A program made the position numbers and the translations under genes. Positions 7,428 to 16,119 of a DNA stretch of 64,000 nt are shown piece by piece. Position 1 is the stretch's first letter, and each line of letters begins with the position of its first letter. The DNA comes from Micromonospora sp. MA102 (GTDB lineage: Bacteria > Actinomycetota > Actinomycetes > Mycobacteriales > Micromonosporaceae). Below the pieces are notes generated by a model that worked only from the letters and a program-made list of their open reading frames with translations, was not told the origin of the DNA and did not search any database. The stretch lies in contig NZ_JAMWEG010000012.1 of assembly GCF_025460765.1 (NCBI RefSeq), positions 1-64,000 of the forward strand. Reading direction: 5' to 3'.

Positions 7428-8485
7428 CCGGCACGCCCCTGCTCGACGCGCACCTGGTCGCCGACCGGGGCGCGTTCCACCTCGACGTGCGGTTGTCCAT
7501 CGGTGCCGGGGAGGTGGTGGCGCTGCTCGGCCCGAACGGGGCCGGCAAGACCACCGCCCTGCGGGCCCTCGCCGGGCTGCACCCCCTCAGCGCCGGGCAC
7601 CTCACCCTCGGCGGCGCCGACCTCGACCGCCCCGACCGGCGGGTGTGGACCCCGCCCGAGCGACGCCCGGTCGGCGTGGTGTTCCAGGACTACCTGCTCT
7701 TCCCGCACCTCAGCGCACTGGACAACGTGGCGTTCGGGCCGCGCCGCCGGGGCGCCGACCGGCGGGCCGCCCGGGCCCGCGCGCAGGGCTGGCTCGACCG
7801 GGTCGGCCTGGGCGGGCAGGCCCGGCACCGGCCGCGCCAGCTCTCCGGCGGCCAGGCCCAGCGGGTCGCCCTGGCCCGCGCGCTCGCCGTCGAGCCCACC
7901 CTGCTGCTGCTCGACGAGCCGCTCGCCGCGCTCGACGCCCGGACCCGGCTGGACACCCGCGCCGAACTCCAGCACCACCTCGGCGCGCACCCCGGCGCCA
8001 CCCTGCTGGTCACCCACGACCCGCTGGACGCCCTCGTGCTCGCCGACCGGCTGGTCATCGTCGAGCAGGGACGGGTGGTCCAGGAGGGCGACGCGGCGAC
8101 CGTCACGGCCCGCCCCCGCACCGACTACGTGGCCCGCCTGGTCGGGCTCAACCTGCACCGCGGGCACGCCGACGGGCACGCCGTGACGGTCGGCGGACTC
8201 ACGCTCACCACGGCGGACACCGTGCGGGGCGAGGCGTTCGTGGCCTTCCCGCCCGCCGCCGTCGCGCTGCACCCGGCGCGCCCGGACGGCAGCCCGCGCA
8301 ACGTCTGGCCGGCCACCGTGACCGGTGTGCAGCGGCACGGCGACAACCTGCGCGTCCAGCTCGCCGGGCCGGTCGACGTGGCCGCCGACGTCACCCCCGC
8401 CGCGGCCGCCCACCTCGGGCTGCGCCCCGGCCAGCCGCTCTGGGCGGCGGTCAAGGCCGCGGAGACCAGGGCATACCCGGCGTGA
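7424..8485 (+). CDS. modC: Molybdate ABC transporter ATP-binding protein ModC
   Basis: The 353-residue ATPase powers molybdate import. Walker A is GPNGAGKT at residues 36-43, the signature is 'LSGGQAQRVALARAL', Walker B is 'LLLLDEPLAALD', and the switch His lies in 'LLVTHDPLDA'. The C-terminal 90 residues form a TOBE-type domain ('NVWPATVTGVQRHGDNLRVQL'), which in ModC proteins can bind molybdate and feed back on transport. The GTG at 7424 overlaps modB by four bases. It is the last gene of the operon; the next gene has its own ribosome site about 100 bp away. Confidence 0.93.
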   Translation: MTGTPLLDAHLVADRGAFHLDVRLSIGAGEVVALLGPNGAGKTTALRALAGLHPLSAGHLTLGGADLDRPDRRVWTPPERRPVGVVFQDYLLFPHLSALDNVAFGPRRRGADRRAARARAQGWLDRVGLGGQARHRPRQLSGGQAQRVALARALAVEPTLLLLDEPLAALDARTRLDTRAELQHHLGAHPGATLLVTHDPLDALVLADRLVIVEQGRVVQEGDAATVTARPRTDYVARLVGLNLHRGHADGHAVTVGGLTLTTADTVRGEAFVAFPPAAVALHPARPDGSPRNVWPATVTGVQRHGDNLRVQLAGPVDVAADVTPAAAAHLGLRPGQPLWAAVKAAETRAYPA

Positions 8486-8581
8486 CGTACGCCGCTGGCC
8501 GGTCCACCCGGGCCGGTGGGAGGTTTGACGTCGGCCCGCCCGGTCACTGAAGAGGGGGAGCGATCACGAAGGGGGAACGTG

Positions 8582-8860
8582 GTGCCTGAGACGACACGGT
8601 TCCGGTCCAGTCAGGACGTCATCCTGCCGGACGACGTCACCGACCCGCTGCTGTGGCGGGCCGCGTACGACGTGGCCGCCGCGCACCAGCCCGACCCGAC
8701 GGGACGCTGCACCAGCCTGCTGTGCGCCGGGCGGAGCGCGCCCTGCGAGCCGCTGGACAACGCCCGCCGGGCGATGCGGCTGGCCCGCGGCCGGGCGCGG
8801 CGCGCCGAGTTCCGCGAGACGTCCGGCCGGAGCGTCCGCGACCGGCGCCGGGCGGCCTGA
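8582..8860 (+). CDS. Small Arg-rich hypothetical protein (92 aa)
   Basis: The product is 92 residues, with 'VILPDDVTDPLLWRAAYDVAAAHQPD' followed by a cysteine pair in 'GRCTSLLCAGRSAPCEPLDNARRAMRLA' and a strongly basic tail. Three cysteines (in 'RCTSLLC' and 'APCEP') could form a small metal or redox site. Similar short proteins with this Cys block are common in actinomycetes, but I know no function. A GAAGGGGG ribosome site lies six bases before GTG 8582; an adjacent GTG at 8579 is too close to it. A TTGACG sequence at 8525-8530 may be the -35 box, though no clear -10 follows. Confidence 0.6.
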   Translation: MPETTRFRSSQDVILPDDVTDPLLWRAAYDVAAAHQPDPTGRCTSLLCAGRSAPCEPLDNARRAMRLARGRARRAEFRETSGRSVRDRRRAA

Positions 8861-8884
8861 GCCGGCCGGCGGCGCGGCACCACC

Positions 8885-10645
8885 TCAGTGCTCGGGGGAG
8901 AAGGCGGCGAGGAAGCGGTCGCGGAAGCTGTCCATCCGCCACACCGGGGCCTGCGGGCCGGGGCGCAGCCCGTCCTGCCAGCCCCAGTCGGCGACCCGGT
9001 CCAGCACGGCCGGGTCCTTCGCCACGATGGTGATCGGCACGTCGCGGCCGGCGCCCTCGCCGGTCACCGAGGCCGCCGGCTGGTGGTCACCGAGAATGAC
9101 CAGCACCAGGTCGTCCCCGCCGTGGGTCAGCACGTACGACACCAGCGTGCCGATGCTGTACTCGATGGAGTGCGCGTAGTCGGCGCGGATCTGGCCGGCG
9201 TCCCGCTGCAGCACGTCCTGGCTGCCGCCGGTCCGGATGGACGCCGTGTGGAAGATGGTGCCGTCGCCGACCGCGGCCCAGGGCACCGGCTTCGGGATGG
9301 CCGACCAGGGGGAGTGGCTGGACACCAGCGGGATCTCCGCCATCAGCGGGGCGTGCGGCCGGTCCCGCTCCAGCCGCTGGAAGGTGGCCAGCGTGTACTG
9401 GTCGGGCATCGGCGCGTAGCTGAACTTCGGGCCCCGGTAGGCCAGCTTCTCGGCGTCGTAGTACCGGTCGTAGCCGAAGAACTTCCCCTCCGGCCAGGGC
9501 TGGGTGGCGGCGGGGAACACGCCGACGGTCTGCCAGCCGGCCCGGTGGAACACGCCGCCCAGGGTGAGCCGGTTCCCGGCCAGCAGGTCCCGGTGCCGCT
9601 GGTCGTTGTCGATCCACAGCCCGGAGAGCAGGGTGGCGTGGGCCAGCCAGCTGCCACCGCCGAAGGTGGGCGAGGTGAGGAAGCCGCTGCGGGCGTCGTA
9701 GCCGGCCGCCCGCAGCCGGCGGTAGCCGTCGTCGAGCACCGCGTTCACCCCCGGCGCGAGCGCCGGGTCCTCCACGGCGTCCCGGCCGTAGCTCTCCACG
9801 AACGTGACCAGCACGTCCTTGCCGCGCAGCCCGGTCAGCAGCCGGTCGCCGGGCACGTCCCGGTACGCGTCGGTCGTCATCTCCCCGGCGAACGCCGCCC
9901 GGTCGCGCAGGCCGGCCCGCACCTGGCCGACGTGCGACGCCACCAGGGTGGTGGCCGTCCGGTCGGCGACCGGCACGCCGGCGGTGAGGCGCACCCCGAA
10001 CAGGGCGCAGCCCAGCCACAGCACGGCCAGCGCGGCGAGTACCCGTACCGCGCCGGTGCGGTGCCGCGCCAGGCGCCGGGCCAGCCGCCGCGCCGCGAGC
10101 GCCAGGAGCACCGGCAGGCCGGCCACCAGCAGCACCACCCCGACCGCCGCGGCGACGGCGGCGGCCCGGCCGTTCGAGTCGGCCAGGTAGCCGTAGCCGT
10201 CGTCGAACAGCCGCCAGTCGAGCAGCACGTCGAACGGCCGGTCCCGGGCCACGAAGAACCCCGTGTCCAGCAGCTTGACCACGGCCAGCAGGCCCAGCAC
10301 GAGGCCGAGCGCCACGGCGACCGGCCGGCGGGCCCGGTCCGGCAGGACGAGCAGCAGCGCCACCGCGACCAGCGCCTCCACCGGGATCCGCAGCACCGCG
10401 CCCGGCCCCGACCCGGCCAGCCGGTCCGGCGCGACCAGCGCCGCCACCACGAGCAGCGCGGCCAGCCCGGTGAGGATCCCGGCCGCGACCCGACGGGTAC
10501 GCGAGGCCGGCCGCCCCGGAGCGGCGGGCCGCGCCGCGCCGCCGGGTGGGGTGGCGTCCTCGTCCGGCGCCGGCGGGGACGCCGCGGAGTCCAGGGCGGG
10601 GGTGGCCGGTCCGACCGGCCGGCGGAGACGGATACGCAGTGACAC
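8885..10645 (-). CDS. Membrane-anchored sulfatase-like / LtaS-type phosphotransferase
   Basis: This 586-residue protein has a Pro/Ala-rich cytosolic start, about five membrane helices between residues 50 and 220, then a large extracellular alkaline-phosphatase-superfamily domain. That domain holds 'VLVTFVESYGRD' near its start, 'FGGGSWLAHATLLSG' and the metal-binding 'LVLVILGDHQP' near residue 530. The layout is like LtaS and other phosphoglycerol or phosphoethanolamine transferases, which act on membrane lipids or polymers outside the cell. Whether it is a transferase or hydrolase cannot be told. It lies 32 bp downstream of a CDP-alcohol phosphotransferase on the same strand, so the two probably form an operon for phospholipid-linked chemistry. 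Start GTG 10645. Confidence 0.75.
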   Translation of the reverse strand: MSLRIRLRRPVGPATPALDSAASPPAPDEDATPPGGAARPAAPGRPASRTRRVAAGILTGLAALLVVAALVAPDRLAGSGPGAVLRIPVEALVAVALLLVLPDRARRPVAVALGLVLGLLAVVKLLDTGFFVARDRPFDVLLDWRLFDDGYGYLADSNGRAAAVAAAVGVVLLVAGLPVLLALAARRLARRLARHRTGAVRVLAALAVLWLGCALFGVRLTAGVPVADRTATTLVASHVGQVRAGLRDRAAFAGEMTTDAYRDVPGDRLLTGLRGKDVLVTFVESYGRDAVEDPALAPGVNAVLDDGYRRLRAAGYDARSGFLTSPTFGGGSWLAHATLLSGLWIDNDQRHRDLLAGNRLTLGGVFHRAGWQTVGVFPAATQPWPEGKFFGYDRYYDAEKLAYRGPKFSYAPMPDQYTLATFQRLERDRPHAPLMAEIPLVSSHSPWSAIPKPVPWAAVGDGTIFHTASIRTGGSQDVLQRDAGQIRADYAHSIEYSIGTLVSYVLTHGGDDLVLVILGDHQPAASVTGEGAGRDVPITIVAKDPAVLDRVADWGWQDGLRPGPQAPVWRMDSFRDRFLAAFSPEH

Positions 10646-10677
10646 GGGGGCGTCCTTCGGCGAGGGGGAGGGGAGGG

Positions 10678-11697
10678 TCAGGCCGGCTGGTGGGCGACGA
10701 CGCGGACGGCCACCGGCACCGGACGCGCCGGCGGGTCCGCCGGCCGTGCGCCGACCGGATCACGGGCATGGACGGTCGTGCGCCGGACCGCACCGGCCGG
10801 GGCGGGGCCGGCCACCCACGCGGGAAGGTCGGCCGGCCCGGTGCCGGCGGCCCAGGACGGGACGGCGCCCGTGCCGGACCGAGCCGGCCCGATGCCCGGG
10901 AGCGCCGTCGCGGCGGGTCGGAGGCCCAGCGTGGGCAGCGCGGTCGCGACGGGTGTGGCGCCGGGCCGGGCCGCCGGGACGACCTCGACGACCGGGGTGG
11001 GCCGGGCCGCCGGGGCGAGCGGGCGGCGCCGCCACAGCCAGGTGACGTCGCGGGCGAACGACTCGACCAGCAGGACCAGCGCCCCGGCGACCAGCGCACC
11101 GGTGGCCGCCGGCGGCAACAGCCCGCTGGCCGCCACCGCCAGCACCACGCCCTGCGCCGCCGCCACCACCTTGCGCCAGAACCGGGGCGGCAGCGTGCCG
11201 CCCATCCAGGGCAGCGGCCAGCTCGCCGCCACGAAGGCGTACCGCATCCCGCCGATGACCAGGACCCACGCCCCGACGGACGGGGCCAGGTGCACGCTGA
11301 GCACCAGGAGCAGGAAGGAATCGACCTCCATGTCGAAGCGGGCGCCCAGCGCGCTCACCGTGCCGGTCCGCCGGGCCACCTGGCCGTCCACCGCGTCCAG
11401 CGCCAGCGCCACCGCGGTGAGCGGGACCAGCACGGCCACCGGCGCCGGCCCGCCGACGACCAGGGCGAGCACCCCGCCGACCAGCAGCGCGCGGGTCAGC
11501 GTCACCCGGTCGGCCGGGCCGAGCCGGTCCGCGCCGGCCGCCCGCAGGCCGCGCCGGAGCAACCCGCAGAGCACCCCGGCGTACGCCAGGCCGGCCAGCC
11601 AGCCCGCCACGCCGAGACCCACCGTGCCGGCGAGCCCGGCCAGCAGGACGAACTGCACGATCAGCCCGACCAAGGGGCCATTCCGAACCGTGGACAC
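10678..11697 (-). CDS. CDP-alcohol phosphatidyltransferase family protein
   Basis: The enzyme class joins a CDP-activated lipid or alcohol to an alcohol acceptor in the membrane. The full signature D-x2-D-G-x2-A-R-x8-G-x3-D-x3-D is present: D101, D104, G105, A108, R109, G118, D122 and D126, so the metal site is intact. About six hydrophobic segments fill the first 220 residues. The last 120 residues are a Pro/Ala-rich, probably disordered tail not found in short family members. GTG 11697 has a GGAGG ribosome site. The gene is divergent from the seven-gene run that begins at 11791, sharing a 93-bp promoter region, and leads the sulfatase-like gene. Substrate unknown. Confidence 0.82.
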   Translation of the reverse strand: MSTVRNGPLVGLIVQFVLLAGLAGTVGLGVAGWLAGLAYAGVLCGLLRRGLRAAGADRLGPADRVTLTRALLVGGVLALVVGGPAPVAVLVPLTAVALALDAVDGQVARRTGTVSALGARFDMEVDSFLLLVLSVHLAPSVGAWVLVIGGMRYAFVAASWPLPWMGGTLPPRFWRKVVAAAQGVVLAVAASGLLPPAATGALVAGALVLLVESFARDVTWLWRRRPLAPAARPTPVVEVVPAARPGATPVATALPTLGLRPAATALPGIGPARSGTGAVPSWAAGTGPADLPAWVAGPAPAGAVRRTTVHARDPVGARPADPPARPVPVAVRVVAHQPA

Positions 11698-11790
11698 CCT
11701 GCCTCCGTGTCTATGATCGACAACCCATGTCAGTCATCACGGGAAATTCGGCCGTCCGGTTCGGTCCGGATGCGGAAAAGAGGAGAATTC

Positions 11791-12768
11791 GTGACCGGTG
11801 AGGCTCGCGCCTTCTGGCTCCGCGCCCCCGGGCAGGGTGAGCTGCGCCCGGTCGCCCTCGCCCCGCCCGGCCCCGGCGAGGTGCTGGTCCGCGCCCGCTA
11901 CTCCGGCGTCAGCCGGGGCACCGAGACCCTCGTCTTCACCGGCCGGGTCCCCGCCGACCAGCACGCCGCCATGCGTGCCCCGTTCCAGGAGGGCGACTTT
12001 CCGGCCCCGGTGAAGTACGGCTACCTGAGCGTCGGCACCGTCGAGGCGGGCCCGGCGGAGCTGCGCGGGCGTACCGTCTTCTGCCTGCACCCGCACCAGA
12101 CCGCGTACGTGGTGCCGGCCGACGCCGTGGTGGTCGTACCCGATCAGGTGCCGGCGCCCCGCGCGGTGCTGGCCGGCACCGTGGAAACCGCCGTGAACGC
12201 CCTCTGGGACGCCGCGCCGCTGGTCGGCGACCGGGTCACCGTGGTCGGCGGCGGCATGGTCGGCTGCTGCGTGGCCGCCGTGTTGGCCCGCTTCCCCGGG
12301 GTCCGCGTCGAGCTGGTCGACGCCGACCCGGCGCGGGCGGCGGTGGCCGCGGCGCTCGGCGTCGACTTCGCGCTGCCCGCCGACGCGGCCGGCGACCGGG
12401 ACCTCGTGGTGCACGCCAGCGCCACCGCCGACGGGCTGCAACGCGCCCTGGAGCTGCTCCGCCCGGAGCGCACCGTGCTGGAGCTGAGCTGGTACGGCGA
12501 CCGCCCGGTCACCCTCGCCCTGGGCGGGGCGTTCCACTCGAGGCGGCTCGGCATCCGCAGCAGCCAGGTGGGCACCGTGTCCCCCCGGCGCGCCGACCGC
12601 AGCTACGCCGACCGGCTGGCGGTGGCCCTGGACCTGCTCGCCGACCCCGCGTTCGACGCCCTGCTCACCGGCCGGTCCCGCTTCGCCGACCTGCCCGACG
12701 TGCTGGACCGGCTCGCCTCGGGCCGGCTCCCCGCGCTCTGCCACCTCATCACCTACGACGAGGAGTGA
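11791..12768 (+). CDS. Medium-chain dehydrogenase, BchC-like, lacking the catalytic zinc Cys
   Basis: This 325-residue medium-chain dehydrogenase/reductase has an N-terminal GroES-like half and a Rossmann half with 'VTVVGGGMVGCCVAAVL' (about residues 150-166). Where typical alcohol dehydrogenases have a zinc-binding Cys, this one reads 'YSGVSRGTETLVFTG', the pattern seen in BchC-type (bacteriochlorophyllide) dehydrogenases. The substrate is therefore likely an unusual alcohol, not a simple one. GTG 11791 is preferred because AGGAG sits at the proper distance; an in-frame ATG at 11770 would overlap that site. It is the first gene of a run whose seven members overlap or nearly touch. Its stop is two bases before the next start. 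Confidence 0.72.
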   Translation: MTGEARAFWLRAPGQGELRPVALAPPGPGEVLVRARYSGVSRGTETLVFTGRVPADQHAAMRAPFQEGDFPAPVKYGYLSVGTVEAGPAELRGRTVFCLHPHQTAYVVPADAVVVVPDQVPAPRAVLAGTVETAVNALWDAAPLVGDRVTVVGGGMVGCCVAAVLARFPGVRVELVDADPARAAVAAALGVDFALPADAAGDRDLVVHASATADGLQRALELLRPERTVLELSWYGDRPVTLALGGAFHSRRLGIRSSQVGTVSPRRADRSYADRLAVALDLLADPAFDALLTGRSRFADLPDVLDRLASGRLPALCHLITYDEE

Positions 12769-12770
12769 CC

Positions 12771-13169
12771 ATGTTCAGCGTCACCGTCCGGGACCACATG
12801 ATGGTCGCCCACAGTTTCCGCGGCGAGGTGTTCGGCCCGGCCCAGCGGCTGCACGGCGCGACCTTCGTCGTCGACGCCACCTTCCGCCGGCCGGAGCTGG
12901 ACGCCGACGGGATCGTGGTCGACATCGGCCTGGCCACCGAGCAGCTCAAGACGGTGCTCGGCGCGCTCACCTACCGCAACCTGGACGACGAGCCGGACTT
13001 CGCCGGGGTGAACACCACCACCGAGGTGCTGGCCCGGACGGTGGCCGACCGGCTGGCCGAGGCGGTGCACGCCGGGCTGCTCGGCGAGGGGGCACGCGGC
13101 CTCGCCGGGATCACCGTCACCCTGCACGAGTCGCACGTGGCCTGGGCCAGCTACGAGCGGTCACTGTGA
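12771..13169 (+). CDS. PTPS/QueD-fold protein with altered active site
   Basis: This 132-residue protein aligns over its full length with 6-pyruvoyl-tetrahydropterin synthase/6-carboxytetrahydropterin synthase (QueD). Conserved features are His14 ('VAHSF'), His28 ('RLHG'), 'DGIVVDIG..TEQLK', 'TTTEVLA' and Glu120 ('HES'), the usual pterin anchor. However, the catalytic Cys is Ala24, the third zinc His of the HGH motif is Ala30, and the catalytic Asp-His pair of 'LDH' is Thr67-Tyr68. It therefore cannot work as a normal PTPS/QueD. It may bind a pterin or pyrimidine, or catalyse a different step. ATG 12771 follows GAGGAG at the end of the previous gene, showing coupling. The alignment is by eye from memory of E. 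coli QueD. Confidence 0.75.
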   Translation: MFSVTVRDHMMVAHSFRGEVFGPAQRLHGATFVVDATFRRPELDADGIVVDIGLATEQLKTVLGALTYRNLDDEPDFAGVNTTTEVLARTVADRLAEAVHAGLLGEGARGLAGITVTLHESHVAWASYERSL

Positions 13170-13173
13170 CCGG

Positions 13174-14211
13174 ATGACGGCCGTGCACGTGGTGCTGCCG
13201 GGCGACATCGACGATCCGGCGAGCCCCAGCGGCGGCAACGGATACGACCGCCGCGCCTGCCATGAGCTGGCCGCGCTCGGCTGGACGGTGCGGGAACACC
13301 CGGTGCCGGGCGGCTGGCCGCGGCCGACGCCGGCGGATCGGGCCGTGCTGACCGGCGTGCTCGCCGCGCTGCCCGACGGCGCGGCCGTGCTGCTCGACGG
13401 GCTGGTCGCGTCGACCGTGCCCGAGGTGCTGGCCCCGCACGCCCGGCGGCTGCGCCTCGTGGTGCTGGTGCACCTGCCGCTGGAGGACGATGTCGAGGGC
13501 CGGGCCCTCGCCGCGGCGACGGCAGTGGTCACCACCAGCGAGTGGACCCGCGACCGGCTGCTCGACCGCTACCGGCTCGCCGCCGACCGGGTGTCGGTGG
13601 CCCCGCCCGGGGTGGACCCGGCGCCGGTCGCCCCCGGCTCGCCGGAGGGTGCCCGGCTGCTCTGCGTCGCGGCGGTCACCCCGCTCAAGGGGCACGACGT
13701 GCTCGCCGGCGCCCTGCACCGGGTCGCCGACCTGCCCTGGACCTGCGACTGGGTCGGCCCGCTCACCCGCGACCCGGACTTCGTGGCGCTGCTGCGCCGG
13801 CAGCTCACCGACACCGGCCTGGCCGACCGGGTCCGGCTGGCCGGCCCGCTGACCGGGGCCGACCTGGCCGCCGCGTACGCCGTCGCCGACCTGCTGGTGC
13901 TGCCGTCCCGCCGGGAGACCTACGGGATGGTGGTCACCGAGGCGCTCGCCCGGGGCGTACCGGTGCTGGCGAGCGACACCGGCGGCCTGCCCGGGACGCT
14001 CGGGCGCACCCCGGAGGGCGACCCGCCCGGCCTGCTGGTGCCCCCGGCGGACGCGGCCGCGCTGGCCGGCGCGCTGCGCCACTGGCTCACCGACCCGGAC
14101 CTGCGGGACCGGCTGCGCCGCGCCGCCCGGCGGCGGCGGGACACCCTCAGCGGCTGGCCGCTCACCGCGGACCGGCTGGCCGCAGCCCTCAAGGAGGCCA
14201 CGGCGGCATGA
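13174..14211 (+). CDS. GT4-family glycosyltransferase
   Basis: The 345-residue protein is a GT-B fold glycosyltransferase. The N-terminal half contains a glycine-rich acceptor loop ('PSGGNGYDRRACHELAALG'), and the C-terminal half has the nucleotide-sugar signature 'PSRRETYGMVVTEALARGVPVLAS' with the E-x7-E pair that holds the donor sugar. 'GLLVPPADAAALAGAL' and a C-terminal helix are typical of GT4. It begins four bases after the PTPS-fold gene and its stop overlaps the methyltransferase start, so these genes are translated together. No signal or membrane helix is seen; it works in the cytosol or at the membrane face. Donor and acceptor are unknown. Confidence 0.85.
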   Translation: MTAVHVVLPGDIDDPASPSGGNGYDRRACHELAALGWTVREHPVPGGWPRPTPADRAVLTGVLAALPDGAAVLLDGLVASTVPEVLAPHARRLRLVVLVHLPLEDDVEGRALAAATAVVTTSEWTRDRLLDRYRLAADRVSVAPPGVDPAPVAPGSPEGARLLCVAAVTPLKGHDVLAGALHRVADLPWTCDWVGPLTRDPDFVALLRRQLTDTGLADRVRLAGPLTGADLAAAYAVADLLVLPSRRETYGMVVTEALARGVPVLASDTGGLPGTLGRTPEGDPPGLLVPPADAAALAGALRHWLTDPDLRDRLRRAARRRRDTLSGWPLTADRLAAALKEATAA

Positions 14212-15020
14212 CCACCTCGCTACTTCCCCCCGACTTCGCGGACTGGCTGCGGCTGCGCGAACCCGCCGACGCGGCCGCCCGCTCGACCGAACTGCTCGAC
14301 GTGGTCCGCGGCCGGCTGCCCGCCGACCGGCCGCTGGTCGTGCACGACCTGGGCAGCGGCACCGGCTCGATGGCCCGCTGGCTCGCCCCGCGGCTGCCCG
14401 GCCCGCAGCGCTGGGTGCTGCACGAACGCGACGCCGACCTGCTGGCGCTGGCCGCCGCCGGGCACTCCGTCACCGCCGACGGCAGCCCGGTCACCGTGCT
14501 GGCCCGCGGCTCCGACATCACCCGGCTGGGCGCCGCCGACCTGGCCGACGCCCACCTGGTCACCGCCTCGGCGCTGCTGGACATGCTCACCGCCGGGGAG
14601 GTCGAGCGGATCGTCGCGGCCTGCGCCGGCCACCTCACCCTGTTCGCCATCACCGTGCTGGGCCGGGTGCGCTTCACCCCCGCCGACCCGCTCGACGCCG
14701 AGTTCGAGGCCGCGTTCAACGCCCACCAGCGGCGGACCGCCGCCGGCCGTGCCCTGCTCGGCCCGGACGCCGTGGACGTCACGGTGGCGGCCTTCCGCCG
14801 CCGGGGCGTACCGGTGCGGGTCCGGTCCAGCCCGTGGCGTCTCGGCCCGGAGCAGGCCGCGTTGACCGCCGAGTGGCTGGTGGGCTGGCTCGACGCGGCC
14901 GTCGAGGAGCGGCCGGAGCTGGGCGGCGCGGTCGGGGCGTACCGGGAGCGGCGGCTCGCCCAGGTGGCGGACGGCCGGCTGCGGGTGGTGCTGGACCACG
15001 CCGACCTGCTCGCCGGATGA
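14208..15020 (+). CDS. Class I SAM-dependent methyltransferase
   Basis: This 270-residue protein has SAM-binding motif I 'HDLGSGTGSMARWLAPRL' (residues 46-63), followed by an acidic strand end 'WVLHERDADLL' and a motif with 'ARGSDITRLGAADLADAHLVTASALLDMLT' that looks like the remaining Rossmann strands. The C-terminal part resembles no substrate-binding domain I recognise. ATG 14208 overlaps the glycosyltransferase stop (ATGA). Its place between the glycosyltransferase and a UPF0104 membrane protein suggests it modifies the same small molecule or lipid. The family call is strong; the methyl acceptor is unknown. Confidence 0.8.
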   Translation: MTTSLLPPDFADWLRLREPADAAARSTELLDVVRGRLPADRPLVVHDLGSGTGSMARWLAPRLPGPQRWVLHERDADLLALAAAGHSVTADGSPVTVLARGSDITRLGAADLADAHLVTASALLDMLTAGEVERIVAACAGHLTLFAITVLGRVRFTPADPLDAEFEAAFNAHQRRTAAGRALLGPDAVDVTVAAFRRRGVPVRVRSSPWRLGPEQAALTAEWLVGWLDAAVEERPELGGAVGAYRERRLAQVADGRLRVVLDHADLLAG

Positions 15021-15072
15021 ACCGGACCGGCCGGCGGCACGTGACAACAGATGGACCGAGGGAGGACCACAC

Positions 15073-16050
15073 TTGTCACACGCCGCCGTCGCCGGGCCCG
15101 TCCCGGCCGCCGCGTCCGTGCCCGCCCGGTCGTTCTGGGTCTGGGCCCGGCCGGTCGCCGGGATCGCCGTGCTCGCCGCGCTGGTCTGGTCGGTGGGCAC
15201 CGGCCCGTTCCTGGCCGGACTGCGGCTGATCGACGCGCCGGCGCTCGCCGCCGCACTCGGCATCGGCGCGATCACCACGGTCTGCTGCGCCTGGCGCTGG
15301 TCGCTGGTCGCCGGCGGGCTGGGCGTACGGCTGCCGCTGCGGGCCGCCGTCGCGCACTGCTACCGGGCCGTCTTCCTCAACTCCACCCTGCCCGGCGGGG
15401 TGCTCGGCGACGTGCACCGGGCGGTCCGGCACGGCCGGGACGCCGGGGACGTGGCCCGGGGCGTCCGCGCCGTGGTCTGGGAACGCACCGCCGGCCAGGT
15501 GGTCCAGCTGGTCATCGCGGTGGCCGTGCTGGCGGCGCTGCCGTCCCCGGTCCGGCCGTACCTGCCGGCGGTGGCCGTCGGCCTGGCGGCCGTCGCGCTG
15601 GCGCTGGCGCTGGCCGCCCGGGCGGTGCCCCGCTCCGGGGCGTCCCGCTGGGCCCGCGCGGCGCGCACCGCCGTCGCCGACGTCCGGGCCGGGCTGCTCG
15701 CCCGGCGCACCTGGCTGGGCGTGGTGACGGCCTCGGCCGTGGTGGTCGCCGGCCACCTGGCCACCTTCGTGGTGGCGGCGCGCACCGCCGGCGCCGACGC
15801 GCCGCTGTCCCGGCTGGTGCCGCTGACCCTGCTGGCCCTGCTCGCCATGGGGCTGCCGACCAACGTGGGCGGGTTCGGGCCGCGCGAGGGGGTCGCCGCC
15901 TGGGCGTTCGCCGCGGCCGGTCTCACCGCCGCGCAGGGCGTGGCGACCGGCACGGTTTACGGGGCGCTGGTCCTGGTGGCCAGCCTGCCGGGCGCCGCGG
16001 TGCTGCTGATCCACAGGCGTCCGGCCGCCGAGCCCGGCGACTGTCGGTGA
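15073..16050 (+). CDS. UPF0104 / lysylphosphatidylglycerol-synthase-like membrane protein
   Basis: This 325-residue membrane protein has about eight hydrophobic helices and the UPF0104 (LPG synthase transmembrane region) features 'RWSLVAGGLGVRLPLRAAVAHCYRAVFLNSTLPGGVLGDVHRA' and, near the end, 'MGLPTNVGGFGPREGVAAWAF'. In MprF proteins the related region flips lipids, so this could be a flippase for a product of the neighbouring glycosyltransferase. That role is inference. It lacks the soluble LPG synthase domain. TTG 15073 is chosen because GGAGGA lies six bases upstream and no other start fits. Confidence 0.78.
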   Translation: MSHAAVAGPVPAAASVPARSFWVWARPVAGIAVLAALVWSVGTGPFLAGLRLIDAPALAAALGIGAITTVCCAWRWSLVAGGLGVRLPLRAAVAHCYRAVFLNSTLPGGVLGDVHRAVRHGRDAGDVARGVRAVVWERTAGQVVQLVIAVAVLAALPSPVRPYLPAVAVGLAAVALALALAARAVPRSGASRWARAARTAVADVRAGLLARRTWLGVVTASAVVVAGHLATFVVAARTAGADAPLSRLVPLTLLALLAMGLPTNVGGFGPREGVAAWAFAAAGLTAAQGVATGTVYGALVLVASLPGAAVLLIHRRPAAEPGDCR

Positions 16051-16119
16051 TCCCGCCTACGGTGAGGGTGCGAGGTGTGCGTTGCCGGTGCGTCCCGGCA
16101 GCCCGGACTGAGGAGAAGC

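Noticed and set aside
8579..8581. GTG at 8579 as start of the small Arg-rich gene
   Set aside because: Only three bases separate it from the ribosome site; the next codon, GTG 8582, has normal spacing.
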